A DNA stretch of 64,000 nucleotides from Fodinibius sediminis (GTDB lineage: Bacteria > Bacteroidota > Rhodothermia > Balneolales > Balneolaceae): contig NZ_FXTH01000011.1 in NCBI RefSeq assembly GCF_900182555.1, forward strand, positions 1 to 64,000. The letters run 5' to 3'. Below are positions 25,264-34,920 of the stretch, one piece after another. The translations under genes were made by a program, and so were the position numbers. Under the pieces are notes generated by a model. It was not told where the DNA came from, did no database searches, and worked only from the letters and a program-made list of their open reading frames with translations. How positions within the stretch are numbered: position 1 is the stretch's first letter; every line of letters begins with the position of its first letter.

Positions 25264-26937
25264 TCACTGCTGCGATCGGGCATCAGCTGCCTGCAGTGCC
25301 CTGAATACATTCACCACACCGTCGGATACGGACAGTTCACTGAAAGGTACGGTCCGGGCCTCCTGGGTGGGTTTGTGCGGGATGGTGACGGTCTGTTCGG
25401 GATAGGTCACCACGCTTTGCATAATGATTTCACGGACCCCGGCAGCCGTTAACTCCGGGTAGTAGTTCATAAGCAGGGCAGCTGTTCCGCTGACGACCGG
25501 GGCAGCCATGCTGGTGCCCTGCTGCCGCTCATATTCGTTGTCCGGCATGGTGGAGTAGATGTCAACGCCCGGAGCAAAAAGATCCACGGTTTGATCGCCG
25601 TAGTTGCTGAACCCGCCAACAAATTCATTTCCCGGCTTCCATGAACTTGCACCAACGGTGAGCCAAAGTTCAATGGAGGGTCCTCCTTCTTCAGGTCCGA
25701 GAGTATCGGTGGGGTAACTGGTATCCTCATCGGAATTCTCGGACGAGTTGCCTGCCGCGTGAACCATCAATACGCCGTTTTCCTGGGCATGCCTGACTGC
25801 ATCATCGACAATCGGCTTGTGGGGCGAGTAGGATTTCCCAAAACTCATGTTGATGATATCGGCCCCGTTGTCGACAGCGTAGCGGATGGCGTTGGCCACA
25901 TCTTTGTCTCGTTCGTCGCCATCGGGTACCGCACGGACAGGCATGATACGCACGCTGCTGGCAATGCCTTTGATGCCAATACTGTTTTCCCGTACGGCAC
26001 CGATGATGCCGGCAACATGCGTGCCGTGGGTGGGATCGGGACCGGCTACGTCATTGTTGCCGTAAAACCGTTCTGTCTTGTCTTCGTAGTTGTCTCCCAC
26101 AATATCACGCGGCGAAAAATCGGGGTTGTAGCCGTACTTGGCAAAATTATAGATCTGTTCTTTTTGATCGGCGATGAGCGTAGAATCAATATCATTCTCC
26201 ATAACATAGCTCATCACATTCTGTGCAAAATACGTCTGCTGATCCTGAGGCTGTAGATTCTGTACCTCCTCGTATGTATAGTCGCCTTCAAAATACTGTT
26301 TCAGGATCCGGTCGGCACGCTGCATGTTCTGTTCAAGCGACTGGATGTTGCTGTACTGTCTCAGTAGTTTTTCTATTTCATAGCGGTATGCACTCAAAAT
26401 ATCCTGGTAATACCGGTATTTTTTTAGTTCTTGTGAATTCAGAACGGTCGTATCCACATCACTGTATTCCGGATGGAGTTTTGCATAAATGCGGGTAAGC
26501 TCAAAGGTGTCATGATTGACATTTTTACCGTCCGGTCCGCCGATGAAATTCCATCCATTGACATCATCGACATAACCGTTTCCGTCGTCATCCTTCCCGT
26601 TGCCGGCAATTTCATCATCATTGGTCCAGATATTGGACTGAAGGTCTTCATGATTGATATCAACTCCACCGTCGATTACGGCGACGACCACCTCTTTTTG
26701 GGCGGATCGCTTGCTGAGAACATATTCATAGGCCAGTTCGCTGCTGATGCCGCGGAACTGCGTGAATTCCTCGTCCAGCAGGTGCCAGTCCTCGGGTGGT
26801 TCCAGCATGGAAGAAAAGTCAACAGAATCCGCCGGCTGTGGAGGGGTGGGACGTACAATCTTCTGTGTGGTCGAGCAGCCATATGTTAATAGTATTGCGG
26901 AAAAGAAAAGAAGAATGCGGGATTTCATAGAAGTCAT
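25264..26937 (-). CDS. Subtilisin-like (S8) serine protease, lipoprotein
   Basis: The 557-residue protease has a lipobox ending LTYGC21, so it is likely tethered in the cell envelope. The catalytic triad is intact: Asp89 in VAVIDGGVD, His304 in THGTHVAG and Ser476 in GTSMAAPV, with the oxyanion Asn397 in AAGNS. A roughly 200-residue insert rich in Asp, Asn, Tyr and Gln lies between Asp and His, much longer than in typical subtilisins, and includes a calcium-binding-like DDDGNGYVDDVNG. No prodomain is evident. It lies 30 bp downstream of a secreted DUF2059-like gene on the same strand. Confidence 0.92.
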   Translation of the reverse strand: MTSMKSRILLFFSAILLTYGCSTTQKIVRPTPPQPADSVDFSSMLEPPEDWHLLDEEFTQFRGISSELAYEYVLSKRSAQKEVVVAVIDGGVDINHEDLQSNIWTNDDEIAGNGKDDDGNGYVDDVNGWNFIGGPDGKNVNHDTFELTRIYAKLHPEYSDVDTTVLNSQELKKYRYYQDILSAYRYEIEKLLRQYSNIQSLEQNMQRADRILKQYFEGDYTYEEVQNLQPQDQQTYFAQNVMSYVMENDIDSTLIADQKEQIYNFAKYGYNPDFSPRDIVGDNYEDKTERFYGNNDVAGPDPTHGTHVAGIIGAVRENSIGIKGIASSVRIMPVRAVPDGDERDKDVANAIRYAVDNGADIINMSFGKSYSPHKPIVDDAVRHAQENGVLMVHAAGNSSENSDEDTSYPTDTLGPEEGGPSIELWLTVGASSWKPGNEFVGGFSNYGDQTVDLFAPGVDIYSTMPDNEYERQQGTSMAAPVVSGTAALLMNYYPELTAAGVREIIMQSVVTYPEQTVTIPHKPTQEARTVPFSELSVSDGVVNVFRALQAADARSQQ

Positions 26938-26967
26938 GGTAGACGGATGGATTTTAGAGATGGTAAT

Positions 26968-27804
26968 CTAGTTGCTTTGGGTGCTGACGGCCTCTAAAAA
27001 ACGGTCGGATGCTCGCTCATAGGCTGTGTACATACTTTTGCCAATAGCCTGGTCCAGCAGCTGACCTGTCTCGGATTGCATCAGGGCGAGATAGCTCTCA
27101 AGAGTATTGATGTCTACATTGTAATAGGTAATCATGAGCTGATCATGGGTTTGCTGAGACGCACCCGCCTGCATCTGTGTTCTAAAGTTGGCAGCCACGG
27201 CATCAATTTGCTGGTCGGTAAAACTGTGTTGCGCACTCAGATTTCCAAGAGCCTTGATGACCGAACGCAAAATAACAATGGAAGACTCAACCGATCCGGC
27301 AGCTGCCGAGGTTGTATCAACAAGCGTTTGTATAATCTCAACGCGTTCAGGGGCGGGGGGCTGTTGTTCCATTTCGTACTGGGTGACTATCCTCTTGCGT
27401 TTTCCCTGAAGGCTGTAGAATTCCTTGTGGGCCTCAGTAACATGCTGTATGGGAGGACTCCCCAGCGTATTGGTTATTTTGTTGATCTGCTGGCTGCTCA
27501 GCCGCTGTTGCAGGGCGGTCTTGAAATCTTCCAGCAGGCGATCACTTCGGTATGCATCCGAGAACAACTCCAGCATCAGCTCATTTTTGTCGGCTGCCAG
27601 GTTGAGCGGGTTTTGTTCAAACTGCATGCGGATATTTTCAGGCGCTTTTCCCAATTGTTGCTCCAGGGCCAGCTGCTCAATGAGCTGATCGACGGGAGAC
27701 TGACCACTGCCGGTGGATTGTCCCGGCAAAGGGAAAGGCAGGATGGCAAACAGCAGAAAAAAAACAGTGAGGCGTTTATCGAGTTGCATTGTCAGATTCA
27801 TCAA
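26968..27804 (-). CDS. Secreted DUF2059-like protein
   Basis: The 278-residue protein has a signal peptide (about residues 10-29, ending at LPGQS). The mature part is all-helical, rich in Gln and Leu, and contains the tail segment YYNVDINTLESYLALMQSETG typical of DUF2059-type periplasmic proteins. The start could be the ATG at 27804 or the second or third in-frame Met, since the leader begins MMNLTMQ. It precedes the subtilase by 30 bp. The function of the family is unknown. Confidence 0.65.
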   Translation of the reverse strand: MMNLTMQLDKRLTVFFLLFAILPFPLPGQSTGSGQSPVDQLIEQLALEQQLGKAPENIRMQFEQNPLNLAADKNELMLELFSDAYRSDRLLEDFKTALQQRLSSQQINKITNTLGSPPIQHVTEAHKEFYSLQGKRKRIVTQYEMEQQPPAPERVEIIQTLVDTTSAAAGSVESSIVILRSVIKALGNLSAQHSFTDQQIDAVAANFRTQMQAGASQQTHDQLMITYYNVDINTLESYLALMQSETGQLLDQAIGKSMYTAYERASDRFLEAVSTQSN

Positions 27805-27882
27805 AAGTGATTTGATTTCAAGATTAGGGATAAGCTACTAATTATTTTCAGGCCGAAAAAATAAATAAGAGAACAGGACGCT

Positions 27883-28677
27883 TCAGTGTGCAGAAGTTGA
27901 ATCCTGATCCCGGGTCATAGGTACAAAACGCACCGGCAGCTCGCGGCTGATCCGTACCTTGCCCTCTTTGCTTTTTGTTACTCTTGTAAGCGTCTGTATT
28001 TGGCCTGCAGCACCAACCGGAGCAACCAGTACTCCGCCCGGTTTAAGTTGATCAATAAGAGGCTGGGGGATGGTTTCAGGCGCTGCCGTCATGATAATGG
28101 CATCGAAAGGGGCCTGTTTGGGCCATCCCCTGTATCCGTCCCCTATTTTTGTTTGAATAGTGCTGTACCCCAACTGATCGAACCGGGACCGGGCCTGTTG
28201 ACCCAGTGGAGCCACTATTTCGATGGTGAAGACATGCGGCGTAATTTCAGACAGCACCGCGGCCTGATAGCCGCTGCCTGTTCCGATCTCCAGGACTTTC
28301 TCACCTGCTTGCAGATCCAGCATCTGGGTCATGTACCCCACAATGAAAGGCTGTGAGATGGTTTGCGCGTGGCCGATGGGCAGGGGGCGGTCGTCATAGG
28401 CAAACTCCTGGTACTGGCCCGGCACGAACTCGTGCCGGGGGACGTGCCGCATGGCATCCAGAACCCTGGAATCTGAGACTCCCCTCCGTGCGATGTCTTC
28501 CTTTACCATCTGGTGCCGTTCGTCCCGCCGTTCTTCGAAACGGGGCGGTTTCCATTCAGCCTCCGACTGGCTTATTTGGGCCTGGGAGACCATAGGGGAA
28601 GCGTTGGTGGCGGGAAGGAGCAGGAATACCGAGCAGCTGAGAACGGCTGTGCATAGTATGTTAAAAACGACTTTCAT
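27883..28677 (-). CDS. pcm: Protein-L-isoaspartate O-methyltransferase with signal peptide
   Basis: The 264-residue enzyme methylates isoaspartyl residues for protein repair. The diagnostic segments are present: RHEFVPGQYQEFAYDDRPLP, GHAQTISQPFIVGYM and the SAM motif VLEIGTGSGYQAAVLSE. An N-terminal hydrophobic leader (about 8-26, ending at ATNAS) suggests export, unlike the cytosolic E. coli enzyme. SAM would not be expected in the periplasm, so the leader may be a membrane anchor or mis-annotated; a later start without it is not obvious. It lies about 80 bp upstream of the DUF2059-like gene on the same strand. Confidence 0.93.
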   Translation of the reverse strand: MKVVFNILCTAVLSCSVFLLLPATNASPMVSQAQISQSEAEWKPPRFEERRDERHQMVKEDIARRGVSDSRVLDAMRHVPRHEFVPGQYQEFAYDDRPLPIGHAQTISQPFIVGYMTQMLDLQAGEKVLEIGTGSGYQAAVLSEITPHVFTIEIVAPLGQQARSRFDQLGYSTIQTKIGDGYRGWPKQAPFDAIIMTAAPETIPQPLIDQLKPGGVLVAPVGAAGQIQTLTRVTKSKEGKVRISRELPVRFVPMTRDQDSTSAH

Positions 28678-28852
28678 GGCATCAACTTTTAATCAGGAGT
28701 TAATTAAAACATGATGGAGGAGCTGTTTAGTTCATTTTTTGTGTAGGGCGCAGGGGGATTTTACGGTACAATAAAAGTTGCCTGATTCTGCGTTAACAAA
28801 TAAGATGTTAATAACCTTACGTTTCACCGTTATCAATTATGCAGGAGATCTC

Positions 28853-29578
28853 ATGGAAAAACCGTCGCTTACTGTTCAGCTTTTTACGGAAGCCACATCC
28901 GATTTTGAAACCTCACAATATAGAATTCTGGCAGCGCTGAAAATTATTTCAGATGACTTTCAGAAAAACAAGATCTATCCCCATCTCAGCCACCTCGTCG
29001 AACTTTATGCAACCCTCGGCAATGTGCTGGACCGGCTGCAGGATGCAAGGAAAAAATTCCCAAAGCGGATCAAGAGAATTGATTTTGTCAACCAGGTTAT
29101 TGAGCATGAAGTGGTTTTTGTACCGGGTTCAGATCTAACCAAGACAGAGGATCTTATCGAATGGGCCCTTCCCTATATACGGGCAAAAATTGAAGAGGGT
29201 CGTACCATCTATGAATTCGCGAGCGAAGAGATCAAGCTGCAGGAGGTGGGGATCATACCGAATTATACCGATGAGGGATATCTTTTTGTCCCTGATAATG
29301 AACGTTCCAGGTTGCTTCTTTTTCAGTATGAGGTTTCTGTTTTTGAAAGTTCAACGGCCAAGTACCGCTCGTTAAAAACCTCCTTCCTCAAGGCGATTAA
29401 CAAAGGCCGGGCCCACCGGTCGCCGAATGCTATTAAACTCAATTTAATCAGCGAACATGGCGTGCTGCCCAACCCGGCCACCTATGCCTTCAACACCCGG
29501 CTCCAGTTTCCCTTCCAGGAAACCATTTTTCCGATTACCAAACGCAAGTTGATGCAGCAGCTGTATGATGAGCGCTGA
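28853..29578 (+). CDS. Conserved-looking hypothetical protein, 241 residues
   Basis: I start at ATG 28853, preceded by AGGAG at a good distance; an upstream in-frame ATG lacks such a site. The product is a soluble helical/beta protein with a basic middle (DARKKFPKRIKRID) and an ordered C-terminal half (GIIPNYTDEGYLFVPDNERS). It has no motif I know. It is divergent from pcm and convergent with the hotdog thioesterase. Its well-behaved composition and start make it a real gene. Confidence 0.7.
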   Translation: MEKPSLTVQLFTEATSDFETSQYRILAALKIISDDFQKNKIYPHLSHLVELYATLGNVLDRLQDARKKFPKRIKRIDFVNQVIEHEVVFVPGSDLTKTEDLIEWALPYIRAKIEEGRTIYEFASEEIKLQEVGIIPNYTDEGYLFVPDNERSRLLLFQYEVSVFESSTAKYRSLKTSFLKAINKGRAHRSPNAIKLNLISEHGVLPNPATYAFNTRLQFPFQETIFPITKRKLMQQLYDER

Positions 29579-29640
29579 TTCCAGTGGGGGAGGCGGCTTG
29601 TTTGGAATTGGAGAGAATGGCGGTGGTTTCAATGTCACGG

Positions 29641-30072
29641 TTATGAACTGTCTACAACCGTCAGGGTACATCGCGAGATGCAAACCAGCTTCTGGCTGGG
29701 GGTATGGATCTTTGTCTCCCAGACCTGGATGCGCCGCCCCCGCTGCACGGGAACAGCGGTACCTGTTACGCTATCCCCCTTCTTTACCGACCGGATGTGA
29801 TTGGCGTTGATTTCGATACCTACAGCGGTTTTACCTTCCTCCCTGATGTTTAGCCAGGCGCCGATGGAAGCCAGCGTTTCTGCCAATGCCACCGAAGCGC
29901 CGCCATGTAAAATGCCGAAGGGCTGAATCGTGCGTTCATCTACAGGCATGGTGGCTTTGATTTCATCTTTCTTGAAGGAGACGAAGCTGATGCCGAGGGC
30001 ATTACCCATGTTGGCCTGACCGGAATCAAAAAAATCTTGTACGCGTTTTTGAATATCAGATTGGATATACAT
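29641..30072 (-). CDS. PaaI-type hotdog-fold acyl-CoA thioesterase
   Basis: The 143-residue protein fits the PaaI/DHNA-CoA thioesterase group: a conserved TIQPFGILHGGASVALAETL segment at about residues 46-65 holds the HGG and the downstream Glu catalytic region. It hydrolyses an acyl-CoA thioester; aromatic or naphthoyl substrates are usual. It is divergent from the acyl-CoA ligase gene, starting 130 bp away, so it may serve the same fatty-acid block. Confidence 0.88.
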   Translation of the reverse strand: MYIQSDIQKRVQDFFDSGQANMGNALGISFVSFKKDEIKATMPVDERTIQPFGILHGGASVALAETLASIGAWLNIREEGKTAVGIEINANHIRSVKKGDSVTGTAVPVQRGRRIQVWETKIHTPSQKLVCISRCTLTVVDSS

Positions 30073-30201
30073 AAATATTATTTTACCATTAATAGAGCTT
30101 TCTGCATAATAGGAACAGCCAGAGAGAAATAAAATTATGCTTTCAAGTGAGTTATAATCAATTATATTGATGCTATAACCGCCAGCAAACGAGGGAATAT
30201 C

Positions 30202-31995
30202 ATGGATTATCAGCCGACAACTATTCTAAGTGAAGTTGACAAAGGGTTGCAAAAACATGACAAGGAGGTTCTTTTTGCAACGAAACGAGAAGGGGACTGG
30301 GTTGATATTGGGAAAGAAGAATTCCAGGAAAAGGTTCGTCACTTTGCACTGGGTCTCTATGAACTGGGTGTGCGCCGCGGCGACCGTGTCAGCCTGCATT
30401 CCGAGAATAGTGCTGAATGGCTGATCTGTGATCAGGCGATACTGTCGATTGGGGCTGTTGACGTGCCTATCTACCTGACACAACCGGGAAAACAGATACA
30501 GTACATCCTTGAGAACGCCGAGGTGAAAGTTCACATTGTATCCACCGATAAGCTGTGGAAGGATACACGCTCGCGCATAGAGAAAGTGGAAAATATTGAG
30601 GCAGTCATCAGTATCCTGGGTACTGAACAGAAGGAAGTGATGAGTTTCGAGGATATTCTTGAGAAGGGAGCCCGTAGAAATGAAGAAGATCCAGGGCTTA
30701 TCGAGCGTCTAAAGTCGGAAGTGGACCCCGATGACCTGGCAACCTTCATTTATACCTCGGGAACCACGGGTGCTCCCAAAGGGGTGATGCTCACCCACTG
30801 GAACATCGCCTCCAATCTGCTGGCCTCCCTGGAGCGGGTACCCTTCGGGGACGATGTGCAGGAAGACCAGCGGATGCTTTCTTATCTGCCGCTTTCTCAC
30901 GTCTTCGAACGGTTGATAACCTACCTGTACATCCGGCTGGGGTATCCCATCTATTATATCGAGGAGGTGGATCAGATCCGGGATGATTTTGAATACGTGA
31001 AGCCCTATTACCTGGCGACCGTCCCGCGCCTGCTGGAGAAAATACACACGGGTATCAAAGTAAGAGGGCAGGACATGAGTGGCCTTAAAAAACAGCTCTA
31101 TTACTGGGCGATCAACAGGGCAGAGGAATATGATCCGGAGCATCCGCCCACCGGCTTGGCAGCCCTCAAGCATAAGATTGCCGATAAGCTGGTTTACAGC
31201 AAGATACGGGCACTTTTTGGCGGGAAACTGCTGGGCGTAGTGAGTGGGGGAGCTGCCCTTTCACCCACGCTCTTTCGCTTTATGAATGCCCTCGGGATCA
31301 TATGCCTGCAGGGGTATGGGCTGACGGAAACTTCGCCGGTGCTGTCGGTTCACGACAAGGATCACATGCGCGTGGGCAGCGCGGGCCTTCCCCTCTCCAA
31401 TGTGAATATAAAGATTGCAGAAGACGGGGAAATTCTGGCCAAGGGCCCCAACATTATGAAAGGATACTACCGCAACGAGGAGAAAACGAAGGAGGTATTT
31501 AACGAGGACGGCTGGCTGAAAACGGGAGATGTAGGCAAGCTGGAGGACCATTATCTCTTTATTACGGATCGTAAAAAATCAGTGTTTAAACTTTCCACGG
31601 GTAAGTATATTGCCCCGCAGATCATTGAGAACCGGTTGATAGAAAGCGGCTTTATTGAACAGGCGATGGTTGTTGGTTACAAGCGGAAGTTCTGTGCCGC
31701 CCTGCTTGTACCGAATTACGAGAATATAGAGAAGCGGCTAAAGGGACGGGGAGAGTCGATATCCAAAGAACCAAGCAAGGAGCCCAAGGTTCGCAAGCTT
31801 ATCCAGCGGGAAGTTGACAAGGTGAATAAAAACCTCTCGCCCTGGGAAACCGTCAAAAAGTTTGTACTCCTGAAGGATCCTTTTACGATTGAGTCGGGTG
31901 AACTGACCCCCACGCTGAAGGTCAAACGTCCCCAGGTGAAGGAACATTACGAAGAGGAAATCAATTCTATGTATGAAGAGGAGGAAGAGGAATAA
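30202..31995 (+). CDS. fadD: Long-chain-fatty-acid-CoA ligase
   Basis: The 597-residue AMP-dependent synthetase has the P-loop-like YTSGTTGAPKGVMLTH (about residues 184-199), the GYGLTETSP adenylation motif and the LKTGDVGKL hinge region. It activates long-chain fatty acids with ATP and CoA. The C-terminal Lys-rich end (PTLKVKRP) fits the long-chain subgroup, and the last residues are an acidic tail of Glu. The FadN-type gene starts 54 bp downstream on the same strand, so an operon is likely. Confidence 0.9.
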   Translation: MDYQPTTILSEVDKGLQKHDKEVLFATKREGDWVDIGKEEFQEKVRHFALGLYELGVRRGDRVSLHSENSAEWLICDQAILSIGAVDVPIYLTQPGKQIQYILENAEVKVHIVSTDKLWKDTRSRIEKVENIEAVISILGTEQKEVMSFEDILEKGARRNEEDPGLIERLKSEVDPDDLATFIYTSGTTGAPKGVMLTHWNIASNLLASLERVPFGDDVQEDQRMLSYLPLSHVFERLITYLYIRLGYPIYYIEEVDQIRDDFEYVKPYYLATVPRLLEKIHTGIKVRGQDMSGLKKQLYYWAINRAEEYDPEHPPTGLAALKHKIADKLVYSKIRALFGGKLLGVVSGGAALSPTLFRFMNALGIICLQGYGLTETSPVLSVHDKDHMRVGSAGLPLSNVNIKIAEDGEILAKGPNIMKGYYRNEEKTKEVFNEDGWLKTGDVGKLEDHYLFITDRKKSVFKLSTGKYIAPQIIENRLIESGFIEQAMVVGYKRKFCAALLVPNYENIEKRLKGRGESISKEPSKEPKVRKLIQREVDKVNKNLSPWETVKKFVLLKDPFTIESGELTPTLKVKRPQVKEHYEEEINSMYEEEEEE

Positions 31996-32049
31996 CAGGG
32001 AAACGATCAACACCCCTGCAGCTCCAATGCTAACACCAAAATTATTTAT

Positions 32050-34422
32050 ATGAGTCAGGCTAAATATTCTATTCAAAAAGTTGCAGTACTGGGATCGGGA
32101 ACAATGGGGAGCCAAATTGCCGCACACTGTGTGAATGCCGGTTTGGATGTTTGGCTGCTGGACCTCAAGGATGAGGAGAGTGAGAACCCGAACCGGCAGG
32201 TGGTCGAAAATATCAAAAAACTCAGGGAGATGAATCCCTCGCCACTTGGGCGGCCCGACTATGCCGATCGCATCACGCCGGGCAACTTTTCCGATGACCT
32301 GGATATGCTTTCAGAAATGGACTGGATCTGTGAGGCGGTGATTGAGAAAATGGATATTAAAAAGGATTTACTGGCCCGGGTTGAGGAGGTGCGATCGGAG
32401 GGCTCCGTCGTCAGCTCAAATACTTCGGGGCTGCCGATCGGGGAGATCAGCGAAGACTGCTCGGATGAGTTCAGGGCCCATTTCCTGGGAACCCATTTTT
32501 TCAATCCCCCGCGGTACATGAAGCTGATGGAGGTGATTCCCACGGCTGATACGGCCGGGGAAGTCATCAATGCGATGAGCCGCTTCTGTGAGCGGCAGCT
32601 GGGCAAAGGAGTGGTGAAGTGCAAGGATACACCCAACTTCATTGCCAACCGCATTGGTATTTTCTCCATCGCCAGCATTATGCCCTATTTTTTTGACGGC
32701 ACTTTCCGGGCTGAAGAGATTGACTTTCTGCTTGGTACCCTCACTGGTTATTCCAAGGCTGCTACCTTCCGCACCGCCGACATGTCCGGCCTGGATGTAA
32801 TTCATCATGTGGCTGCCAATCTGTATCCGGCCATACCCGGGGATGAGCGTCGGGAGGTGTTCGATCTGCCCGAGACCTTTGAAAAGATGGTGGAAGAGGG
32901 ACGGCATGGCAACAAGGCGGGACAGGGCTTCTACAAGAAAGTGAAAACCGACTCCGGTAAAGAGTACAAGGTGATCAATCCGGAGACCATGGGTTATGAG
33001 TCACAGGTCAAACCCGAATTCGAAACTGCTGCCGTGGCCAAAAAAAGGTTCAAGAGGGCCGGAGAGCGGCTGCACTTCCTGGTGAACGAGGATGATAAAG
33101 TAGGGGAATTTTTGTGGAAGGTTCAATGCGACCTGATGCTGTATGCAGCACATCGCATCCCGGAGATAACAGACTCGGTGGAAGCCATCGACCGGGCCAT
33201 GAAGTGGGGCTTCAACTGGGAGCTTGGGCCCTTTGAACGCTGGGATGCCATTGGTGTGAAGGAGGTCGTTGCACGTATGCAGGATGAAGGCCGGGAGGTA
33301 CCGCAATCGGTGCTGGAAATGCTTGAACAGGGTCGAGATCAGTTTTATAACCGGGAGGAAGGTACCGTCTACAACCTGGCAACAGGCGAGGTGGAGCAAT
33401 TGAGTGCACCGGCGCGCGGGGCTGTGCGGGTTTCGGATCTCAAGTCTGAGAATAAAGAGGTATTTGGCAACGACAGTGCGGGGTTGTATGACCTGGGACA
33501 AGGAGTGGCCCTTTTCGAGTTTCGAACCAAACAGTATACCCTCGGTTTTGAGCTTGTACAGTCGCTGCAAAAAGCCTGTGATGTCGTTGAGGAGCAGTTT
33601 GATGCCCTGGTTATCAGCCATGACGGGGAGAATTTTACCTATGGGGCCAACCTCATGGAAGCGATGGGAGCCTGGCAGGAGGGGGACAAAGAGCGGGTGA
33701 GGCAGGCGGTGAAAAATTTTCAGCAGACTGCCGTCGGATTGCGTTATCGTCCGTTTCCAGTGGTAGTGGCGCCTTTTGGGCGTTCGCTGGGCGGCGGTGT
33801 GGAGTTTATCCTTCATGCTGACAAGGTTGTTGCGCACCATGAGTTGTATGCCGGCCTGGTGGAGGCAGGCGTGGGCCTGTTGCCTGCGGGAGGCGGGACT
33901 AAAGAGATGCTTCACCGGACGATGCAGAAACTGATGCAGGATGAGCAGATCGATCCCCTGCCCAACGTAAAGGAGACGTTCAAGACCATAGGCATGGCCA
34001 GAGTCTCTGACGGGGCACCGAATGCACAGGAGCTCGGTTACCTCGGGGCATCCGACGTTATCGTGATGAACCGTGATCTTTTGATTGCCGAGGCCCGGGC
34101 GGAAGCCCGCCGTCTGGCAGACAGGGGGTATCATCCTCCGGCCAAACCGCGGGTGAGGGTGCTTGGCAATCAAGCACTGAGCTCTCTGAAGATCATGCTC
34201 TACATTATGCACGAGGGTGGCTTTATTACCGATTATGACCAGGTGGTGGCTGATAAAATTGCCTTTGTACTGAGTGGCGGTGATCTGAGTGAACCCCAGG
34301 AGGTCCCGGAGCATTACCTGCTCAGGCTTGAGCGCGAGGCGTTCATGGAGCTGCTGGAGGATGAGCGAACCCAGGCCCGCATTGAGCACATGCTTAAGAA
34401 GGGAAAACCGCTAAGGAATTAA
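32050..34422 (+). CDS. fadN: 3-hydroxyacyl-CoA dehydrogenase/enoyl-CoA hydratase fusion (FadN type)
   Basis: The 790-residue protein places the dehydrogenase first: a Rossmann motif LGSGTMGSQIAAH near residues 15-27, the HFFNPPRYMKLME segment near 150, and two C-terminal dehydrogenase repeats. The enoyl-CoA hydratase fold follows from about residue 480 (ISHDGENFTYGANL, GGGVEFILHAD). That order and length match Bacillus FadN, whereas E. coli FadB has the hydratase first. It performs hydration and NAD-linked oxidation in beta-oxidation. Confidence 0.93.
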   Translation: MSQAKYSIQKVAVLGSGTMGSQIAAHCVNAGLDVWLLDLKDEESENPNRQVVENIKKLREMNPSPLGRPDYADRITPGNFSDDLDMLSEMDWICEAVIEKMDIKKDLLARVEEVRSEGSVVSSNTSGLPIGEISEDCSDEFRAHFLGTHFFNPPRYMKLMEVIPTADTAGEVINAMSRFCERQLGKGVVKCKDTPNFIANRIGIFSIASIMPYFFDGTFRAEEIDFLLGTLTGYSKAATFRTADMSGLDVIHHVAANLYPAIPGDERREVFDLPETFEKMVEEGRHGNKAGQGFYKKVKTDSGKEYKVINPETMGYESQVKPEFETAAVAKKRFKRAGERLHFLVNEDDKVGEFLWKVQCDLMLYAAHRIPEITDSVEAIDRAMKWGFNWELGPFERWDAIGVKEVVARMQDEGREVPQSVLEMLEQGRDQFYNREEGTVYNLATGEVEQLSAPARGAVRVSDLKSENKEVFGNDSAGLYDLGQGVALFEFRTKQYTLGFELVQSLQKACDVVEEQFDALVISHDGENFTYGANLMEAMGAWQEGDKERVRQAVKNFQQTAVGLRYRPFPVVVAPFGRSLGGGVEFILHADKVVAHHELYAGLVEAGVGLLPAGGGTKEMLHRTMQKLMQDEQIDPLPNVKETFKTIGMARVSDGAPNAQELGYLGASDVIVMNRDLLIAEARAEARRLADRGYHPPAKPRVRVLGNQALSSLKIMLYIMHEGGFITDYDQVVADKIAFVLSGGDLSEPQEVPEHYLLRLEREAFMELLEDERTQARIEHMLKKGKPLRN

Positions 34423-34533
34423 TAGCAAGAAAAAAGTAGAAGGTAGAGAGTCATAAGTACAGATCGTTTTGATAATATCATCGTGATTTACGGCTCTACA
34501 CCTGAGTGTATTTGGTTAAAATATCAGTTGATT

Positions 34534-34883
34534 ATGAATAATTTTAGAGATCTTCAGGTTTGGCAAAAAGCCGTAAATCTGGTAACTCATGTCTATCAAT
34601 TGACTGAGAACGTTCCAAAAACAGAACAATATGGTTTAACAAACAAAATTAGAAGAAGCGTTATTTCAATAAGCTCAAATATAGCGGAAGGAGCTGGTAG
34701 AAAATCTAAAAAAGGATTTAAGCAATTCCTTTACATCTCCACAGGGTCATGTTATGAATTAGAAACTCAGCTTACCATTTCGCAAAACTTGAACCTTGTG
34801 GATGAGAGTGAATATGAAGCTGTCAAAAGGAATTGATTGAGATTCAGAAAATGATATATGCTCTGCGAAAAAGCTTGCAATGA
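34534..34883 (+). pseudogene. Four-helix-bundle (S23/IVP-like) protein gene with a one-base frameshift
   Basis: From MNNFRDLQVWQKAVNLV the reading frame encodes a typical four-helix bundle protein (RRSVISISSNIAEGAGR near residues 47-63), then stops early at 34834-34836 after AAAAGGAATTGA. Reading on in the shifted frame restores the usual family ending, ELIEIQKMIYALRKSLQ, with a stop at 34881-34883. One missing A in the run at about 34824-34827 would explain it. It is either a real mutation or a homopolymer sequencing error. The gene sits as a solitary insert between fadN and the thiolase. Upstream in-frame residues from 34483 lack family similarity. Confidence 0.8.
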
Positions 34884-34920
34884 TATAAGAAAATAACTTT
34901 TTACTTTAAACTTTTTGCTT

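Noticed and set aside
33001-34389. 462-codon minus-strand frame inside fadN
   Set aside because: The plus strand is a complete, motif-bearing enzyme, and the antisense product is His- and Leu-rich without conserved motifs.
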